A stretch of 64,000 bases of DNA from Chaetoderma sp. LZ-2023a (GCA_034401795.1 CM067366.1:82671616-82735615); one strand, 5' to 3'. Shown: positions 1 through 12,660, counted from the stretch's first letter. Program-made: numbers and translations. The notes: a model not told the origin generated them from the sequence alone.

Positions 1-864
1 TGTATAGAGGAAAAACATGTATATATTTTACAACAATTGAATTGTGCGTTGTGCAGCAACGCATGTCAAAGTTGTTTTAAAATGGACACTAGATTATATT
101 GTATGAGGGTCGTAAAATTGTAATTACAGAGTAATAAGGGTTTAAAGATGAAATTTCTTTACCACTGGCATATAACAGACCAGCCCGTCTTAAAGAAGAT
201 ACAGCATGTGGCTCAATGAACAATATACAGCCAGCTCGTTCCAAAATACCACTTCTCTTTAGTGAAACCCACAGTCAAATCTGTCTAATATGGCAACATA
301 GGGACCACCAAAACGCGATACTGACCTGACGTTCTTGAGAAAATGAAGACTCGTTTGTTTACACTGTTGACTAGGAACATATTCCAATCGTTACCTTTTG
401 GCATAGCATGTCCTACATTTGGGATATAAGTCCTCTTCCCATGGTTAGCACGCATTCTCTGTGTTTGGTTTAATTCAATAATTCCCATATATGTCCATCA
501 CAATAGATAGCTTCCAGAGATGTGTATATGTTGGTGATGTACATAGCCGCTGAAAGGCATCAGCATAATCGCCACAAGTATCTCTTGGAGATACAAACCG
601 CGCAGCTGCCATACCATCAATAAGCCAATCACCACATACTGGTGCACTAATCACGTAGAGCGGGTTCTACTTTCTCATTTGTTTGCTTATGGTCACATTA
701 ACTATGCTCGTTGCTTAATATCTCAGTACCTAAAGTTTGCATAAAATTGGGCTGCAAATAAATAAAAAGGAAACAAAATTGTGAATATCCTTAAAGAAGA
801 TAAGCTAACTTTCGGATAACCTGTAGGAAAATCCAGTAGCTCTGAAGAGGCACACTCATATTCT
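1..864. other. No recognisable gene
   Basis: I see no supportable gene, RNA or repeat here. The short open frames on both strands lack recognisable motifs. Confidence 0.5.
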
Positions 865-1708
865 TTGACATCAGTGTCTCTTGCTTTGGCTTCTCCGGAG
901 AGATACTTAGGACAAAGATCAAATGCCTCTCTACGTAAACATCTCATTGTTGATACAGATTCAGCAACAAATACTGCCGCGGTACGTGTTGAGTTGGTTA
1001 TTGACAGCATGGCAGCTGTGCGAGTGTCTAGATCTACTTGGGGGGGGGGATTATGCTGATGCTTTACAGAAGGTATGTACACCACTAACATATACAAATC
1101 CGTCGAAACTAAACATTATGATGGACACATGTGGGAAACTTAGAATAAAATAACAAACACGGAGTAGGCACATGAACCATGGGAAGGAAAAGGCTTAAGA
1201 ACCATAGGAAGATGACTTCTATCATAAGCATGGGACAAGCAATACCCAAGGGCTAATGATGCGTTCCCATTTAATATTGAAAACAACACTGAATCGATTA
1301 ATATTTTGTTGGAACATTATAAATTGAATGAAGCAAGGGCCAATTTGAAAATTACATTATTCATAACAAACTCTGAAAATACGTCGTTTCTAGTAGTTGA
1401 TGGGATAGAGAATCATAAAAGGTGTAGTCATCACGAAGCTGATACAAGACAGTTTTCACGTTTCAAAAAGTGGCAATCTCGCAGCTACGGTAGCTACTGA
1501 TTCTGATAATTTAATACTCCTGACATACGCGTGTAACATTGTGAAGCCTAGAAACGAGTGCGTGATGAAAATTAACGGTAACAGATGCATTATTGTGAAC
1601 ACTATGTGCCTTAGATTGTGTGGCGAAGTGTGTAATATCACTGGTTGTCACATAACCTCCTTTCTATTTGGCATATGCAAGGTAAAGTCTTTCAAGAAGA
1701 TGATATAA
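865..1708 (+). pseudogene. Relic of uncharacterised PIN-like / 'TGCDT' family protein (C-terminal half)
   Basis: This is a decayed coding stretch in at least three frames. Frame 1 from 865 carries the block VELVIDSMAAV. A run of nine G near 1041 shifts the frame, and the match continues as DYADALQKVC. About 1235-1450 (frame 1) reads into the motif HEADTR. From 1448 another frame continues with ATDSDNLILLTYA and ends with ITGCHITSFLFG before a TAA at 1706-1708. The order [V(I/L)DGMA] - [EEADTR] - [DTDVLVL] - [TGCDTTSxFxGKGK] is known to me from large multi-copy hypothetical proteins of cnidarians, molluscs and fish, whose middle part resembles a PIN-like nuclease fold. Function is not established. 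The copy is clearly dead. A relic of the other half of the same family lies on the minus strand at 49554-51141. Confidence 0.6.
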
Positions 1709-3761
1709 AACCCAGTTGAACGGTTCCTATGGAATAGGGGACACATCATCATTTGTACAGGACACTACTAACACACACATATTCCCGCAAACTGTTATAT
1801 ACTCAGACAATGAAGATATTGTAGAGACAAGACAAAATGGTATGTCAAGTCGTAGTTTAATACCTGATCTAAAGAGCATCGATTAACAATTAAAACTATC
1901 TAGTCTGACTATCGAACATATATCTGACGTCAATGAACTGAACATTCATTTGTCGATGGTAGTGGGTGGATAGAATCTGATGCTGGCTTGCTACCATTAT
2001 AGTTTAACTGTTCACAGTTTCTACCAAGTTTGCCATTCAAGAAAGGCAGAAAGTCTAAAAGCAAAGTAATGCTTACAGATCAGATTATCGAGCATATGAT
2101 GAACAAAGTAATGTCGAAGCTAATGACTGACATTGTGCACGACCAAAGACACAAATCTAAATGTGTAATATCGACGAATATGATGCAGAGAATGGGAAGT
2201 ACACGAACACTGGTGGATCTGAATCGGATTTTAATCTTGATAGTGAATGTGATACTAATGACGAGGTAGCATAGAGTCTGCTGAAGATACTAGTAGTAAC
2301 GAACTAAGTATTAAGGTATTTACGATTTTTCGAACAAACGGACACTGGATATCAAATTATTCATACACCAGTCTGCTGAAAGCCAGAATCTAATTTCTAT
2401 ATCTTCAAGGTCACATATTGATCATCTAATGGATTACTCAAATTACAGAGATAATATGTGCAACAATTTAGATTTCTGTGGTGGACATATTGGATTATTT
2501 GAGCCAAAATGTATACATGTTGTAGATCTGTTATTAATACAGAACAAGGATTTGGGAAAGATATGCTTTTATTCAGTTGCAATCGGTGCAAACGAGACAA
2601 GAAATTTTATATGTACATAAATAGATTTTTACAGTTTTAGCGGATCTATGTATAACGTCTTACTTACGCCACTTTCGCCGGCCTAAAGATTTGTGCAACA
2701 TATATATTCTGAATCAGGATCTAGGACTATATACACAGGACTAAGATGATATTCTTTGTTTACCGGGAGAATATGGTTATCACCTCTGAAGTACATCCAC
2801 TGATGTTTTCCCGAGGTGATATAAACACTTTTATCTGCACAGAACTGTATTCTATTTTGTGAACAAATCGGGAAATAGGACTAACTTTTCACATCGAAAC
2901 AACATCTCCATCATGGAAGATTAATTTATTTTATTGTGATATTAATAGTAGTTACTACCGTGAGAATATGGAACACCATGACAATTGGACTGGGGGATGT
3001 TGCTGCCATAAGTAATAACAAGATTTAAATTTTATGTAATTTTAAAACATTCAATATTCAGCTGTATTCTTATATTGAGATCCAGAATCAGAGACGTCAC
3101 AGGCCAAAAAGTCAGGACGGGTTGTGGTATGATCACACATCACAGTGGCCACAATATTCTAGTTTCATACGCCATTTTCTGCGGTACATAACTCTTGTTG
3201 AGTGACCATTGTTTAATGATTCATAACGCGTTAGCTTAAAGAACGATTTCTCCATACATCAATCTCTTTACCAAGCTGTGGCATAAAACACCGGAAACGC
3301 CAGGAACATTTACATGATACATTCGCACTGACAGCCAGAAGCTTCCAGAATAATTAAGGTTATTGCGTGTGAGGTCGTCACACTGATGTCAATCAAAAGT
3401 GACATAAGAGGAAAGTAGGTGTTGCCAACAACGCGCGCACACGCACGTATAACAGAAGGTTCTAGGTCGCCATTCGGCGCGATGGTAACGGGAAACCCTA
3501 TGTTTTCTGAGTGTGTAATGCGTTCAAACGCGACCTGCATGTATTCACGCCCGTGAGCGTTGACGAAAGCGAGTTCTCGTTGAGTGGCGTTCATGAGCGT
3601 CGCCGAAACCGGGTTCTCGTAGACTCGCACTCGTGTAAGTTGAAGAACTCAAGGTATCTTGGATTGGTGCTCATGGACATTAAAGAATATTGTTCCTCGT
3701 GGATGCTAAGTCCAGTTCAAGCTCAAAGATGACACGTGCTTGTATATTTAAATTCAGAGAC
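1709..3761. other. Unrecognised sequence with small open frames
   Basis: No gene recognised. Small plus-strand frames at 2030-2269 and 2429-2620, and an acidic stretch around 2160-2270 in another frame, could be the far end of the decayed gene at 865-1708 or another dead element, but no motif supports either. About 2981-3012 resembles one arm of the hairpin repeat described at 4503-4591. Confidence 0.35.
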
Positions 3762-4058
<297 letters not shown>

Positions 4059-4384
4059 ATTAGCCAATTTCTATTACCGTACCTGTGCAGGTTGTGCGCG
4101 CTTCGAAATAAAACACGGACATCACAACCGTAATGACAGCCATTCCGGGGTTTTGCCAAAAACCCACACACCATTATTCAGCATTACTGAAATTTTATAA
4201 TAATTTAATTGGCACTATTTAGGGATTTGTCTTTATGGTGGGGAGTTCAGTCTCTGCCACCTGTTTAGGTCCTGAATTTGGTGTTTCATAAACATATTGC
4301 TGGAAGCACCCTACCCATCCCACATAACGTTGCGCAAACCTTGGACTTTGCTCTGTTCTAACAGTTTGCCATTTACTACGGTTT

Positions 4385-4790
4385 GCGGTGGCTATGCCCC
4401 AGCCATCTCTAGCTAAGCTCCACACACACGTCGCTCGTGTTGGGATCGATCGATCTCTAAACACCCTGACTATCAATTTCCCAAAAAATACACAGGTAAG
4501 CCGTTGAATATTTTGAAACTAATTTGACTGGGGGCTGTTGCTGCCTTAGGCAGCAACAGCCCCCAGTCAAATTAGTTTCAAAATATTCAACAGCATGTTA
4601 ATTAAATAGCAAAGAATTACAAAGAAACAACTCATACAACGTGTCGGACTGTTTGAGATTTGATGACGGTCTATATGGAACCCTTTGTGACGTAATGATT
4701 GCGATGTAATCATACACGCGCTGAGATGATTATGACATCATGCGAGGTCAGATAATGGATGGATACTCTGGAAAGGTCAATTTCCATAGC
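4385..4790 (+). mobile_element. Non-autonomous hairpin repeat, copy A
   Basis: One of at least four copies in this window of a roughly 400-bp non-coding repeat. The left part shares the segments TAGCTAAGCTCCA, GGATCGATCGATC and CTGACTATCAATTTCC with copy C (about 18870-19240). A perfect hairpin follows at 4503-4591, then a right part containing ACTGGAAAGGTC-like sequence, also in C and, inverted, in B (7545-7940). It has no coding capacity. I could not assign target duplications, so the true ends are uncertain; a MITE-like element is the likeliest class. Confidence 0.65.
4503..4591. repeat. Perfect 43-bp-arm palindrome (hairpin core of copy A)
   Basis: Two exactly complementary 43-base arms separated by TTA. 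The arm begins GTTGAATATTTTGAAAC and ends GCTGTTGCTGCC. It would extrude as a long cruciform or fold as an RNA hairpin. Confidence 0.95.
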
Positions 4791-5034
4791 ACCGAAATCC
4801 TCTGATATCATGATTGCCAGGAAAACCTTCTATTCTGTCAGATCTTTAAGCAGATAGTTTTCAAATTTTCTACTAAATGGGTTATTTTATTGAATCATGT
4901 TAAGATTCAAATGGGAATTTTTGAATAGTCATTGAGCAAATTAATAGCCTAGGCTAAATGTTTATTGAACATAAATTATATTGTACCTCACTTACATTTG
5001 TTATAATTTACTGTGTGTATCTTTCAGTGTAACG
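4791..5034. other. AT-rich leader before gag relic
   Basis: No gene. A TTTCAG stretch just before 5028 could be a splice acceptor for the following gag frame, but this is not testable here. Confidence 0.3.
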
Positions 5035-5149
5035 ATGGACCTTGCCAAGATTGTATCTCTTGGAAAAGAGTTTTGATATGCGGCAACATCATTGCAGAGG
5101 TGTGTTGCCGATCAGGTCGCTATACAGAAAGAGGCAGAGCAAGCAAAGC

Positions 5150-5425
5150 TAGAGCGAGAGGAACGAGCACAGCAGAGACAAGAGAAACAACGGGAGAGAG
5201 AGGAACGAGCACAGCAGAGACAAGAGAAACAACGGGAGAGAGAGGAACGAGCACAGCAGAGACAAGAGAAACAACGGGAGAGAGAGGAACGAGCACAGCA
5301 GAGACAAGAGAAACAACGGGAGAGAGAGGAATGAGCACAGCAGAGACAAGAGAAACAACGGGAGAGAGAGGAACGAGCACAGCAGAGACAAGAGAAACAA
5401 CGGGAGAGAGAGGAACGCGAACGTG
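5150..5425 (+). repeat. 42-bp tandem repeat encoding a 14-residue charged unit
   Basis: About six copies of a 42-base unit containing GAACGAGCACAGCAGAGACA. In the gag frame it encodes EERAQQRQEKQRER-like units with mixed charge, likely a long helix or coiled coil. All three frames stay open through most of it. One unit carries the in-frame TGA at 5332-5334. Confidence 0.9.
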
Positions 5426-6614
5426 AGAGAGAACGGGAACACGAAAGTAAGTTTAAACTTCAGATTATTGAAAAGGAGAATGAACCAGTCACATGATACT
5501 AGCGATATAATGTCAGGGAAAAACTCTATAACCATTCATGTTCTATTCCCAAGGCTCCGAGGATGCCACCATTCGACGATAACAGTGACAATATAGATGC
5601 TTACTTACAGATATTTGAGCGCATTGTTACATCACAGGGATGGGATAAGACACAATGGGCGACGTACCTAAGTACTCTCTTGAAGGGTAGAGCATTAGAA
5701 ATCTACTCCAGAATGGTGACAACACCCGCCGCCGACTACCCTGTGTTAAAGGCAGCTCTACTAAAACGGTATGATATGACTGAGGAGGGATTTCGTTGTA
5801 AATTCAGATCTGCTAAGATAGATTCAGGTGAGACTTTTTCTCAAGTCGTAATCCGGCTTGAGAATTATTTCATACGTTGGGTTGAGCTGAGTAGTACGGA
5901 GAAAAGCTTTGAGGGTGTTAAGGATTTGCTCCTGAAGGAGCAATTATTAAATATGGCTAATCGAGAACTTAATGTCTTTTTGAAGGAGGGAAACCATAGC
6001 AGTGCAAGAGAGATGGCGACATTAGCAGAACAGTTTCTAGATGCTAGAGGAGGACCAGCATCCTATCATAAACCGAATAAGGCCCCAAATCAGAATTTCA
6101 CAGGTAATACATTTACAGGTAATAAACCTACGGGTAGCAAACACACGAATGATAGTAACAAAAAGCCTTTTATTTCTGTTAGTGATAGACGATGTTTTCT
6201 ATGCTCCAAGGATGGACACATGGCAAGAGAGTGTCCCAACAGACAGGTTAACATATCCAATATGAAGGTAGACCACAGAGATGGAGATCGTGAGAAGACA
6301 GCAGATGCTACACTTGTTGCAGAAGAGGCAAGAGTGGAACCAAGCATAATGACTGGAGCCATTGTGTCGAGTAATCCGAAGATGCCGGTACAAAGAGGGT
6401 TTGTATGTGGTAAGGCTGTCAATATATTAAGAGACAGTGGTTGTAGCGGGGTAGTGATTAAACAATCCATTGTAGATAAAGACTGTATGACAGATGAATC
6501 TCAAACTCGTGTTTTGGTTGATCGAACAAAACGACTGTCCCAAGCACTAGGAAATAATCATGCCCGTCACATTGCAGTTCATTCTAAAAAAAGAGCGCAT
6601 TCCTTTCAACAAGG

Positions 6615-6657
6615 ACACACACACACGCACGCACGCATGCACGCACGCACGCACTCA

Positions 6658-6737
<80 letters not shown>

Positions 6738-6740
6738 CAC
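6615..6740. repeat. (ACGC)n microsatellite
   Basis: Tetranucleotide array of about 125 bp truncating the gag/protease similarity. HART and RACV repeats in the open frames are artefacts. Confidence 0.97.
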
Positions 6741-6971
6741 CAACCACACTACTCCAAGCGCCAACACTTCTTACACGCACGTAGTTTTTCACAAAAAATA
6801 TTGTAGCGAAAATGGAGAAAAAACTACTGCAATGATTTATCGCCAATTTTGAATTCAGATCGTGACATTTTCTCCCCCTTAAGAATTTTCACAAAATTCA
6901 TATAGCATGATCTGAATTATTACAATATATAAACAGCTTAAGCTAAACAATACAATACTACTAATACAATG

Positions 6972-7154
6972 TCATCTTACATACTTACATATTGTTAAGT
7001 ATGGAACACATCTACTGAGTACATCTGCACCTACATTGTCCACACCTTTGATACCATGAAGGACAAATCTATATGGCTGCAAGCTCAGCGCCCAGCTCAT
7101 CTCTCTTCCATTTGACAGTTTGGCGATGTACTTCACTCGATAAATGAAACGCAC
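6972..7154 (-). pseudogene. Gypsy-type RT/RNase H C-terminal fragment
   Basis: The 60-residue minus-strand frame contains AKLSNGREMSWALSLQPYRF followed by GIKGVDNVGADVLSR. This matches the end of the RNase H / connection region of Ty3/Gypsy-type polyproteins, where an LQ-(D/Q)-Y-x-F segment precedes (N/D)xxADxLSR. No RT catalytic YxDD or integrase was found adjacent. The strand is opposite to the gag relic ending about 0.4 kb to the left, so the two are not collinear parts of one intact element. Confidence 0.65.
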
Positions 7155-7544
7155 CAGACGAATTGCCTATTAATAAAATTAAATTTATATATTTCCATAT
7201 ATCTCAGAATTGTGTTGGCATTATGCCAGTGCGTCATCAAGATAAATTTACGGACAGAAATTCTGTTGCAATTTGTCCGGGTCATATCGTAAATTGATAC
7301 GAAACTGTGGATAGTGGATTCCCAGAACATGAGATGGATGATTGTGTAAATTACATAATAGTGGCTGATAAGATAAAGGTTGTCGATTTTTGGAGTTACT
7401 CCAAGTAATAAATCACTCAACTGACAGGAGCGAAACCAGTTAGGTAAGTATCCTGAAGATCACAAAAATAACATAGGACAAATCCCGCGAATACGCGTTA
7501 TCTTGAACGTGATGTAAAAATGTTGTATTGAGTATTTTGAACAC
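7155..7544. other. No recognisable gene
   Basis: The 95-codon minus-strand open frame at 7133-7420 has no recognisable motif and I do not call it. Confidence 0.4.
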
Positions 7545-7940
7545 AATAAACCTTTCCACTTTGTCTACCCATCATATGACGTTATAATCAACTACGCGAC
7601 GTGTAGAATGGCATCATAATAAATGACGTCAGGAATGTCGTCGATAAGTACTTCACGAACGCATATTTGATATATACTATTGACTATGCGTTGTTGCACG
7701 AATTGTATGTTTTTACTGTTTAATAAATATTCTGTTGAATATTTTGAAACTAATTTGACTCCGCCCTGTTGCTGCCATAGGCAACAACAGCACCAAGTAA
7801 AATTAGTTACAAAAATACTCAACAGCTTACCGGTATAGTTTTCAGGAAATTGATAGTTACGGCATTCGAGGGTCGATCAGTCCCAACATGGCGAAGTGTG
7901 GGTGGAGCTTAGATGGAGATGGGCGGGCCATAGCTAAAAC
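7545..7940 (-). mobile_element. Non-autonomous hairpin repeat, copy B (inverted)
   Basis: Reverse-orientation copy of the repeat at 4385-4790 and 18870-19240. The reverse complement of 7550-7610 shares AACGTCATATGAT and TGGAAAGGT with copy C. The other flank carries the complement of TAGCTAAGCTCCA-like and CTATCAATTTCC sequence. Core palindrome at 7734-7823 (imperfect). A further short match to the hairpin arm lies near 8008-8022. Confidence 0.6.
7734..7823. repeat. Imperfect palindrome, hairpin core of copy B
   Basis: Begins GTTGAATATTTTGAAACTA and ends with its imperfect complement AAAATACTCAAC. Loop region TGCTGCCATAGGCAACAACA. Confidence 0.85.
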
Positions 7941-8448
7941 TGGAACGGTTCATTGGATTGGAATAGACTGCATTGCTGTCTTCGCATGCATTCCACCATG
8001 TTATGTTCAAAATATTCAACAGTATGTTTTGTTTTGGCTTGGAAACCTGTTAGTTAATTCTGAGCTGCACTGTACAGTGTACAGACATTATCAGCTGAAC
8101 ATCATCTACATGCAAAATTACACAAAAACATATAGGCCTCTGTGCGCTATTTATTTGACTGGCGTCTATGACATCCATATTCTCTAGGCCATGTCTATTA
8201 CGTCAAATATCTTCTGCAACGGCACCGGTGGCAATTTTGAGGTATCCTTGACAAGAATGCACCTATCTGGAGTGGGTCTGTGAGGTATAGGCATTGCCTC
8301 CCGTGGTGGGGGCGTGTGCCCAGTGATAAATAGAAAATCGGATGCACTGAGAAGCCATTTCATTCATTCAGTTGGTGAACTCATAATTACTTTGGGAGCG
8401 TTATTACAAACGCTGGTAGACGCAGTGGTTAATACGAGAATGGGGTGC

Positions 8449-8501
<53 letters not shown>

Positions 8502-9533
8502 AATAAATAAACAAACAATAAACCTTGCTTTCTAAGGAAACGAGATTCTCAAGTTATTTCAAAGCATGTAATATGTCCATACCGTAATCAGTAGTTAAGC
8601 AGGTATTAATATATGTACACATATTCTCATAATAAAGGTTTATTTTGTTAAAAATGCGGCAAATCTCAGATGCTCAGAGAATGCACATTATAGCTATACG
8701 ATATCAAGATTCCACATTCCTGGTTCCTTCTATTCGAATAATGCGGTGCGAACCCTGGCGTATATCAAAGCTTCACTCACTTAACTGTATGTATAGACAA
8801 TGCAGTCTATATAATATGTGAGAGTGCCGAAATCTCATCGCTACGTCACTAACTCGCTTTATGCTTGCTTGATTAGTCACGTTTCTCACTGAATTATCAC
8901 ATTCAGCAGTCAGTTGAAGTTGAAGCCGCCAGATAACCCGTACTCTGAAAATCCAGCTGATGAATGATGTTGCTGCCTATGATTGCTTCTCGGCAACAAC
9001 GTTGTTAGACGAGACACCGCTGTTCCTTCTACATGCTTGTATTGTTTCACAACATTCGCTTGCAAAAGGAAAAGGTGTTTTATACACATGAGCTTAGCAG
9101 CAGCTACGGTTACCCCATCCCGCATGACTTCCGCAGTTTCTGACATACCAAGTGATGGATTACTTAAACAGGCTCTAAGTCCGCTCTCCCCAAACACAAC
9201 CCATCTATCTATATGGACGACAGATACAGAACAAAAGCAAACAACCGCCATATCACTCGCCCGCGCTCACGCACGATCATACAGATGCATAGGCGCAAGA
9301 AATTCTCGTTTGCCGCAACCCATTCTTCCCTCCCGTTCCTATCTCTCTTTCCATCTCCTCATCTCCCCCTCGCAATATCCCTGTCTCCAGCCCACTCTCC
9401 CTCTATCCTCCTCCCTTCTCTCCATCTCCCTTCACCCCCTTCCTCTCTGCCCACATTTCTCTCTCTCTTACACACGCTCTCTCACTCTCACTCTATTCAG
9501 CATTCTCCCTCTCCCACACACACACCCTCTCTC
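7941..9533. other. No gene; (GTT)n array and CT-rich tract
   Basis: Contains a (GTT)n microsatellite at about 8449-8502 and a long CT-rich tract at about 9320-9533 directly abutting the DIRS element. The open frames here (8983-9591 +, 8910-9251 -) are low-complexity or motif-free. Confidence 0.5.
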
Positions 9534-9691
9534 TTCTCCTTCGATCAATACTCACCATTCTATTACTTCTGATACAAGCTATCCTGAATAGCTGGCCCTA
9601 GGCCTATAGACTTAGTAAGCGTTACCAACTCCTGGAACCGGGTACTCGCCTCCCAACTGCCGAGTACCCGTTTGCCATGAAGCTCATTCTT
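9534..9691 (+). repeat. DIRS left inverted terminal repeat
   Basis: Pairs with 15726-15903. Shared blocks include CAATACTCACCATTCTATTA, TGATACAAGCTATCCTG and CCGTTTGCCATGAAGCTCA. The outermost bases (TTCTCCTTCGATCAAT) are unique to this end, as is usual for the non-identical DIRS ITRs. Confidence 0.88.
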
Positions 9692-11082
9692 GTTTGCATA
9701 GCAACAAGAGCTACGTGCTTTTTTGTGCAGTTGGTGTCTTAGGTTTTCTAAGTCTTTTTCTGTGTATTGTGATAGCTTTGTGCCCTCTCTAAGGATTATA
9801 TTGGATTACCATGGAAGGAGCCGATGATAACCAGGTTGTATAATTCCATGTTATTCCATAGTTAAAAGACTTAGGTCTTCAAAATTTCGTATGTGTCGCA
9901 TGTTCCATTTTCTGACCCCGAATCTGGGACGTGTGTTAACAACGAAATATGCCAGATTGATCGCCTTCCTTTAACCCCAACAGGCGATCCGCAGATATGA
10001 AATAAGGTGTTGGCTTTACAGTGTTTTAACACGAAAATCGTCTGACGTCGTTCTCCGTAAGGTCCGAGCGGGTGACGTCACACCCGTGTTGTCTCGGATT
10101 TTTATGTGAAGAAAATGTTTCTTTAATTCGCGCATCTGATTCTGGGTGCTGCGTACTTTATTGGTACCAGAAAAACTTTTTCAAGTTATGCGTGTTATCA
10201 CGATCTGTTTGCAATGATCGGTGGTTTCAAAATTCTTGAGTTAGATGTGTGGTCTGCAGTTTTACCGTGTGCTACAGCAGTTTGTTTACATTTTGTTCTT
10301 TCTTCACATATCGTTTTGGCCTTCGTTAGGAGTATAGTTTATATTGATTAGTAAATATACCACGAATGCTATGCGATATGATTCCTGGCTCCGTTATAGA
10401 TCCTTGAGGAGCAATGGGTGTATTATTGCCCTCTTCGTTCTTGTCGTCATAATCAATACGATTTTTGCTGTAATGTTGCGGGGTGGGATGCGGGAGGGTT
10501 AACATTTAATTTATGATCAAATTATTTGAAAATTAATTGTCTGCCTTCCATTCCTGTTTCGTTGCGCTTGCTTATTGTAGGTGTGTGCTTATTTATAGGC
10601 CAAGCCAGCCCCGCCATCATGTGACGAGTGACATAAATTCGTGAGCGTTCTATTCAAGGACCATGTCTATTTCCGTTGTACCAAATGTAATCTTGACAGT
10701 AGGTGTAACATTTGTGCAGTGTGGTCATCCGACATGATGGTCAAGTTCCTTGCCCAGAAGGACTTGGCAGCATCTGACGCGGGGTCAGGTGGTCCGAAAG
10801 CAAATCGTGGAGTGTCCGTTTCGGCCCATGGGGGGGGGGCATTCCACGTCTGCAACCGGAGGTTGCGGAGACGGCACCGCCGGCGTGGTTTGGTCCTGCT
10901 ATGCAAGGCTTCTTGCATAGCGTTCTGACCACGCTGGTGTCGTCCCTACTTCCAAAAGTTGTAGGGCAGTCACTTCCGGTGCTTGGTTCGGACCCAGTCC
11001 TTGGTCAGGGTTCCGGACTGGCCTGGCCACCGAGGGAGCCATCTCGTACGGCTCCCTGGCAGTCCCGTCGGGCTCTAGCCTG
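9692..11082 (+). other. DIRS 5' internal region
   Basis: Leader between the left ITR and the gag-like ORF. GC content rises after about 10.6 kb. Short frames at 10641-10928 and 10901-11083 may be the decayed start of ORF1 but show no diagnostic motif. A run of nine G near 10830 is a likely slip site. Confidence 0.5.
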
Positions 11083-12660
11083 ATGGATTATGTCTCTCTG
11101 CGGCCACCTCCGGGTGGTCCAGTAGCGGTGGCCGGTCCATCAGGCATGGAAGCCATCCGCCAGGATGGCTCCATGGTTTCCTCGTCTAGTGACGACTCTT
11201 CGGGGTCTGAATACGAGGAGGCCATGGAGGAGAGATTGCTACGGCCTGAGATGCCGCGGGTGGAGAGCATGGAGGTCGATTCCATCCTGGATGGAACCGT
11301 CCTCCATCTGTCTGGCTTGGCGCAATCCAGGGCAGCGGTTCCACCCGTGGTTGAGGCCACTCCGGTACCGGGCACTGGTCCCGTGATGGTTGGTTTGCTG
11401 CCATCCGACACGGTGATGGGTGTGGCTGGCCAGGCGTTGGCACCTGTGTTTGGCCATGGTTCTTCAACCATTACGGGTCCGCACGGTTTTCCGTGTGGGC
11501 CTACTCCATGGATTGTGTTTTTCATGGGGTGGCGGCGGAACCGTACGGTACCGGAGTTCCTGGCGTATCAGCATTGGCTCCTAGCCGGGAGGCGGTTGCT
11601 GGGAGGGCCGTGAACACGTCAATGGGTGACGTGTTCACGGGGGTGTCCTCCTCGGAGACAGACTGGTCAGAGGCTCTGGCTTGGCTAGCCAGGGTAGACG
11701 CGTCTGTGGTTTAGACCACGGCCGAGGAGGATACACCCCGTCCATCGATGGCATCGATTAGGACGGGGATCTTGCCCGCAGCCCGGATCCAGTCTATTGA
11801 ACTGGATCCAAGGTGTATGGAGTCATTGGATGCTATTTATAGCAAACAACTCCTGACCAAGGGCCAGCTTCCTGCGGCCTCCAGGGAGGTGCAGGCGAGG
11901 TGTCGTATCCCACGGGGGAATATGACAGATATGGTGTTGTCCCAACGGTCACCAAGGATGACTGATCGCTGGGTGTTGGGTGTCCAGAGTGCTGGAGCGG
12001 GTGGCTCCGCCCCGGCGCTGGTGGACAAGTCTCAGGTACACCATGATGAAGTCCTGTCCCTATCCGATGAGGGGTGAGGGCAGAAATGAGTGCTGTCAAT
12101 CATTCTTATCGCCTTCTTCAGTCTGTGTGGGCCGAAGTGGGAGCAGGCCACCTGTTCCACCTCTGGCGCTTTCATGTGTCAATGACGGCCTGGTGCTGTC
12201 TATGGACGCATTGGCAAGGGTGCAAGCGCGAGTGACGAAGTCTAGGAGGCAGATGGTCCTTAACCGTATGCGTCCAGCTACTCCCATTAGGGAGCGTCTT
12301 CTTGGGATGCCCATTACTTGCCCTAGCATCTTTGGTGGCCAAGCGTGGGCCATCTTAGAAGACACTGCCAACTCCGCGCAGAATCGGTTGGCGGTTAATC
12401 TACAGCTGGAGGTAGCGCATCAGGTTCATGCACTAGGGGCTGTAGCCAAGCCACTAACCTGGCAACCTTCTAAGAAGCAGAAAAAGCACAAAAGCAAGGC
12501 GAAAGCTAGCCTAGTGCTGCTTCTGCTTCTACTGGGTCTTCTCAGCCACCTTCGGCGAAGAAGGCCAAGGAGGTTGTGGAGGCCCTACCCTCCCCAATGT
12601 TGCCCCTGGTCGCCCGAGAGGCGGGAAGGGCAAGGGGAAGGGGAAGGGGAAGTCCTCTAA
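11083..12660 (+). pseudogene. DIRS ORF1 (gag-like), frameshifted
   Basis: Coding similarity moves between frames. Frame 1 (11083-11613, acidic serine-rich N-terminal part), frame 0 (about 11493-12077, SETDWSEALAWLARVD then LDAIYSKQLLTK), and frame 1 again (to about 12500). The last part holds the best family match: SMDALARVQARVTKSRRQMV, followed by RERLLGMPIT, IFGGQAWAILEDTA and a basic KKQKKHKSKAK tail, as in Gag-like ORF1 products of DIRS elements. The expected role is nucleoprotein packaging of the element RNA. At least two frameshifts make it non-functional. The GC-rich composition differs from the flanks and supports insertion. Confidence 0.65.

Larger units (their letters stand above)
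5035..6852 (+). pseudogene. gag: Gypsy-type retrotransposon gag plus start of protease (broken)
   Basis: A single reading frame (frame 1) from ATG 5035 carries a recognisable Gag but is cut by stops at 5074, 5332, 5494 and 5500. In order: an N-terminal MDLAKIVSLGKE block; a charged heptad-like region of 14-residue repeats (about 5150-5425); then, from a possible restart at 5563, a SCAN/gag-like capsid region with PPFDDNSDNIDAYLQIFER; and a CCHC zinc knuckle CFLCSKDGHMAREC (6193-6234). Downstream, NILRDSGCSG (near 6433) resembles the DSG/DTG active-site loop of a retropepsin, so the frame enters the protease before similarity is lost at an (ACGC)n array. RT, RNase H and integrase are absent on this strand. 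The tail of the open frame to 6852 is microsatellite and flank, not Gag. Confidence 0.8.

Noticed and set aside
4503..4591. Intrinsic transcription terminator
   Set aside because: The hairpin is perfect but occurs as a repeat family in a eukaryotic genome, with no gene or U-tract context.
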